64,000 bases of DNA, from NCBI GenBank assembly GCA_964603155.1, contig CAZRTZ010000001.1, positions 1 through 64,000 of the forward strand, read 5' to 3'. Source of the stretch: VAUL01 sp964603155 (GTDB lineage: Bacteria; Desulfobacterota; Desulfuromonadia; Desulfuromonadales; BM103). Position 1 is the stretch's first letter. Every line of letters starts with the position of its first letter. The position numbers were made by a program, and so were the translations under genes. The notes below the pieces were generated by a model. It saw only the letters and a list, made by a program, of their open reading frames with translations. It did no database searches and was not told where the DNA came from. Shown here one piece after another: positions 61,537-64,000 of this stretch.

Positions 61537-61782
61537 ATGCCGCGCAGGGAGCCGGTCCGCGTCGCCGTCATCTTCGAGCCGGGCAAGCGAATCAAACTCG
61601 TCTGGTTCGAGCGCAACCGCCGACAGCACAGGGTGGTCGAGACGACTTATGCCTGGCAGGATCGCGTCGGTGACAGGTTGGAGCAGCATTTTGCCGTGAC
61701 CGATGGGGAGTCCCTGTTCGAACTGGTTTACTCCCCGCTGGAGGGCACCTGGACGCTTGTCGCGCAGCAGGCGGTGGCATGA
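61537..61782 (+). CDS. Small unknown protein between lexA and dinB
   Basis: The 81-aa protein (starting MPRREPVRVAVIFEPGKRIK) is not recognised. It has beta-strand-rich patterns and a hydrophobic C-terminus (TWTLVAQQAVA), no Cys and no signal peptide. It starts 3 bp after lexA and overlaps dinB by four bases (ATGA), so it is under LexA control and probably works with polymerase IV or its regulation. Confidence 0.8.
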   Translation: MPRREPVRVAVIFEPGKRIKLVWFERNRRQHRVVETTYAWQDRVGDRLEQHFAVTDGESLFELVYSPLEGTWTLVAQQAVA

Positions 61783-63011
61783 ACGGTTGGGACCGCGTCA
61801 TCATGCACTGCGATATGAACGCTTTTTTCGCATCGGTGGAGCAGCAGTGCCATCCCGAATTGCGCGGCAGGCCGATTGCGGTCATCGGCACCGGCCGTAC
61901 GGTAGTGACAACGGCCTCCTATGAGGCCCGCGCCTTCGGGGTCAAGACGGGGATGAACACCTGGCAGGCCCGGCAGGTATGCCCGCAGCTCATTTTCGTG
62001 GTCGGTGACAATCGCAAATACACCGACACTGCGTGTAAAATCGTCGCCATAATGAAGTATTACACTCCATTTGTTGAAGTCTTTTCTATTGATGAGGCCT
62101 TCCTCGACGTCACCGCTTCCATCAATCTCTTCGGCAGCGCCGAAACCATTGCCTATCGTTTGAAGGCGCAGATCCGTCATCAACTGGGCCTGACCTGTTC
62201 GATAGGGATCGCCCCAAACAAGCTGCTGGCCAAGCTCGCCTCGGACATGCAAAAGCCCGATGGTTTGACGGTTATTGCTCCGGAGCGGGTTGCCGGCGTT
62301 CTGGAGCGACTGCCGGTCAAGGAGTTGTGCGGGATCGGGAAGAAAGTCGAGAAGCAGTTGGCCGATCTCAATATCTTTACGTGCGGGCAACTGGGGCGTG
62401 CCCCGGTCGACATGCTCGCGCGTCGGTTTGGAGTCAATGGCGAAAAACTGGTGATGATGGGACGGGGGATCGATGATGCCCCGGTGGTTCCGCCAGAGGA
62501 TGAGGAGGAGGTCAAGAGCGTCGGCCACAGTATGACCCTCGTCCAAGACATCACCGGGCGAGAGGGGCTGGCCAAATATATTCTGCAACTCTCCGAGATG
62601 GTCGGCCGACGGGCACGGCGCTACCATGTGACCGGCAAAACCGTGCACCTGACGATTCGCTACGGCGACTTCACGACGCTGGGAAAGCAGCAGACCAGGA
62701 CGTCACCGACCAACGACAGCCTGGAAATCTACCGCGAGGCAATGGTGCTTCTCGATACTTTCGACCTGGCTCAGCCGGTGCGTCTGGTGGGGGTGCGGAT
62801 TGCAAACCTGATCCATGAGACCGAGCAGCTGCCGCTCTTTGAAAAGGAGCGCAAGAAGGCTCTGCTGGCGGCGGCGATGGACGAGGCGAACGATCGCTTC
62901 GGCGAATTCAGCGTCACCTTTGCCAGCGTCCTGGAAACCGAGGAGAAGGGTTCGCACGTGATCTCCCCGGCATGGCGTCCGGACGGGATTCGGCGGGTGG
63001 ACGTAAAGTGA
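61779..63011 (+). CDS. dinB: DNA polymerase IV (translesion Y-family)
   Basis: The 410-aa polymerase has the catalytic residues Asp12 (HCDMNAFFASVE) and Asp105-Glu106 (FSIDEAFLDV), a helix-hairpin-helix region (KELCGIGKKV) and a little-finger domain. A QLPLF clamp-binding motif stands at about 350-354, about 55 residues before the end, so it is internal. Third gene of the LexA-controlled cassette. Confidence 0.95.
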   Translation: MNGWDRVIMHCDMNAFFASVEQQCHPELRGRPIAVIGTGRTVVTTASYEARAFGVKTGMNTWQARQVCPQLIFVVGDNRKYTDTACKIVAIMKYYTPFVEVFSIDEAFLDVTASINLFGSAETIAYRLKAQIRHQLGLTCSIGIAPNKLLAKLASDMQKPDGLTVIAPERVAGVLERLPVKELCGIGKKVEKQLADLNIFTCGQLGRAPVDMLARRFGVNGEKLVMMGRGIDDAPVVPPEDEEEVKSVGHSMTLVQDITGREGLAKYILQLSEMVGRRARRYHVTGKTVHLTIRYGDFTTLGKQQTRTSPTNDSLEIYREAMVLLDTFDLAQPVRLVGVRIANLIHETEQLPLFEKERKKALLAAAMDEANDRFGEFSVTFASVLETEEKGSHVISPAWRPDGIRRVDVK

Positions 63012-63239
63012 ATAATTATGAAACGTCGCATAATCTATAGGTTTTGTTTGCTAACTTACTGTTATGCATAGGGTTTCCCATCCCGACTTGCCATTTCTGG
63101 CTGTCAGTCATCGTTGCATTGTTGTCCGACATTTTCAACTCCCCTAAAGCGTCAGATCGTTGTCAGAAATCATCTTGCCCCAGAAAATCCAAACTGATAT
63201 ATAGATTTCGCCCATGCTGATCAGATCAGCTGGGTATTT
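63012..63239. other. Intergenic region after dinB, no gene seen
   Basis: About 230 bases of lower G+C without a credible reading frame. The palindrome GCTGATCAGATCAGC lies at 63216-63230, and a promoter-like TTGCCC, 17 bp, TATATA at 63175-63203. Confidence 0.5.
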
Positions 63240-63282
63240 GCCCCGCGCTCTCCCCCCCCCTCCTGAGCGTGGGGCTTTTTTT
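63210..63282 (+). ncRNA. Candidate small RNA
   Basis: The promoter-like TTGCCC-N17-TATATA (63175-63203) would start RNA near 63210. The next 73 bases hold the hairpin GCTGATC-A-GATCAGC (63216-63230) and the terminator at 63240-63282. No open frame fits, and no known family is recognised. Dependence on expression data is total. Confidence 0.3.
63240..63282 (+). terminator. Strong intrinsic terminator
   Basis: GCCCCGCGCTC / GAGCGTGGGGC (11 pairs, one G-U) around a C-rich loop with ten C in a row, then seven T. It ends either the dinB transcript (230 bases away) or a small RNA. Confidence 0.85.
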
Positions 63283-63304
63283 GTCCTCTCATCCACTAGG
63301 AAGG

Positions 63305-63396
63305 GGAGAAGCCCCACAGGGAAACGGACCCGCTTGCGCGCCATGGAGGCGCCTCGGGCCGCTACCGCCTGCGGCGGTTTCCCTGTGGATTTCTCC
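63305..63396. repeat. Long inverted repeat at the end of the 171-aa gene
   Basis: GGAGAA-GCC-CCACAGGGAAAC (63305-63325) pairs with GTTTCCCTGTGG-AT-TTCTCC (63377-63396), 18 pairs with a small internal mismatch. The 51-base centre is itself G+C-rich and self-complementary. The right arm lies within the last codons of the minus-strand gene. It may be an element end, a recombination site or a strong 3' structure. Confidence 0.6.
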
Positions 63397-63877
63397 TGAA
63401 CTTTCCCGCCGATTGAAGCACCGAACGCACAGCCTCATGAGAAGCCCACGGGTGGTTCTGGGCCTTGAGTTCGGCGTTGATCGTTTTGACCGCATCCGCA
63501 GGGAGAATGCCTTGACGGATGAGGGCATCGAAACGTGAACAGATCGTGATCCGAAAATCATCGTTGCGTTGTTGGGCCAATTCGACTTCCTGCACATCGA
63601 CCGGACGGGAATCACGAACAGCCCGGATAGCCTGCTGATCGGCGCAGCGCATCAGATTGTGCATGGATTCGAGGAAAGTGACGAAGCCACGGGTGAGACT
63701 TTCCGGAATGGCAACTGAGAGGAGGACATAGCCATCCTTGGCCGCCGTGACCTTGACGTCGAGGAACGCGTCTTGATGGAACGGGTCGAATCCCGAAATT
63801 TGCCCGTAGAGGGTTTGGAAGCGATCTGGCAAGGGGTGAGCCTTGGCCGAGGTTGCGGAAAGGGTCAGATCACTCAT
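63362..63877 (-). CDS. Unknown 171-aa protein at the edge operon
   Basis: I do not recognise this protein. It begins MSDLTLSATSAKAHPLPDRF, seems alpha/beta with VTAAKDGYVLLSVAIPESL and a helical C-terminal half, and ends in a run of arginines. It has no signal peptide. Its start overlaps the stop of the ribbon-helix-helix-like gene by 8 bases, so the two are coupled. Such pairs of DNA-binding and small basic proteins are common on plasmids and integrated elements. Confidence 0.6.
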   Translation of the reverse strand: MSDLTLSATSAKAHPLPDRFQTLYGQISGFDPFHQDAFLDVKVTAAKDGYVLLSVAIPESLTRGFVTFLESMHNLMRCADQQAIRAVRDSRPVDVQEVELAQQRNDDFRITICSRFDALIRQGILPADAVKTINAELKAQNHPWASHEAVRSVLQSAGKFRRNPQGNRRRR

Positions 63878-64000
63878 GGCGGTTGACCTTTACGCGGCGT
63901 TCCTGTTCGAGGAAACGGCAGACGAGGTGACGGACGATCACGGAGACGGAGAAGCCTTCGCGACGTGCCAGGTCATCAAGCTCATCAAAACGAAAAGTGT
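63870..64000 (-). CDS. Ribbon-helix-helix-like protein, 5' end cut by window
   Basis: The last 42 codons are visible and read TFRFDELDDLARREGFSVSV and then IVRHLVCRFLEQERRVK, the pattern of a CopG/Arc-type ribbon-helix-helix DNA-binding domain. The stop is at 63870-63872. It probably regulates its own operon. The start lies beyond 64000. Confidence 0.55.
   Translation of the reverse strand, partial: TFRFDELDDLARREGFSVSVIVRHLVCRFLEQERRVKVNRHE

Noticed and set aside
63144..63344. 66-codon minus-strand frame after dinB
   Set aside because: It runs through the C-tract terminator and inverted repeat; composition is not gene-like.

Overview
The window is a GC-rich, gene-dense bacterial chromosome segment. 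Several things point to a Desulfuromonadales-type deltaproteobacterium (Geobacter, Pelobacter or Desulfuromonas relatives). The orders infB-DUF503-rbfA-nrnA-truB-rpsO-pnp and thrS-infC-rpmI-rplT-pheS-pheT-ihfA-merR fit. So do a TatD hydrolase fused to a radical SAM domain, a PATAN/CheA/HEAT chemosensory cluster, and a lexA operator that nearly matches the Geobacter LexA box. This is inference from gene order and motifs; no database search was possible. There is no rRNA, CRISPR array or clear insertion sequence. Two tRNAs (Val-GAC, Arg-CCU) are present.

Layout. 1-9.2 kb: translation and RNA operon (infB 3' part, DUF503, rbfA, nrnA, truB; rpsO and pnp with their own promoter, terminator and structured leader), then dut, a DUF493 gene, a Sua5/YciO-type gene and a small protein ending in a cysteine-rich CxxCGCGC tail. 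9.2-11.3 kb: minus-strand repeat protein and tgt. 11.4-14.4 kb: an orphan Cas6-like RAMP protein, a membrane GGDEF protein and an AI-2E-type permease. 14.6-21.4 kb: minus-strand genes for an MDR oxidoreductase and a tmk-holB-ricT-metG-tatD/radical SAM operon with a strong promoter before tmk. 21.6-24.5 kb: rnc-era-der.

24.6-37.1 kb: a 13-gene chemosensory cluster. It holds a PATAN/DUF4388 protein, three CheY-like receivers, CheA, an ExeA-like ATPase, two CheW, a zinc-ribbon receiver protein, a HEAT-repeat protein, CheR, CheB and a coiled-coil GAF protein. There is no chemoreceptor in it, although CheR and CheB are there to modify one. 37.1-43.7 kb: infA, leuS, lptE, holA, rpsT (minus) and murJ. 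43.6-46.3 kb: ogt, tRNA-Val, thrS. 46.3-52.0 kb: infC (apparent AUA start), rpmI, rplT, pheS, pheT, ihfA, merR. 52.0-56.0 kb: surE-pcm-nlpD-rpoS, the classical stationary-phase block, then apt and tRNA-Arg. 56.1-58.5 kb: an exported protein fusing a formylglycine-enzyme-like domain to ankyrin repeats, and a Sel1-repeat protein. 58.6-60.6 kb: a UvrD/Rep-type helicase on minus.

60.8-63.0 kb: an SOS cassette, lexA - small unknown gene - dinB. A perfect 18-bp palindrome overlaps both the -10 box and the start codon of lexA. 63.0-64.0 kb: the character changes. There is a possible small RNA with a strong terminator, a long inverted repeat, and a minus-strand pair (ribbon-helix-helix-like protein and an unrecognised 171-aa protein) that may mark the edge of an accessory element.

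The points most worth following up are the receptor-less chemosensory cluster with its ExeA ATPase, the lexA operator and possible leaderless start, the orphan Cas6-like protein, the FGE-ankyrin fusion, and the edge operon at the right end.
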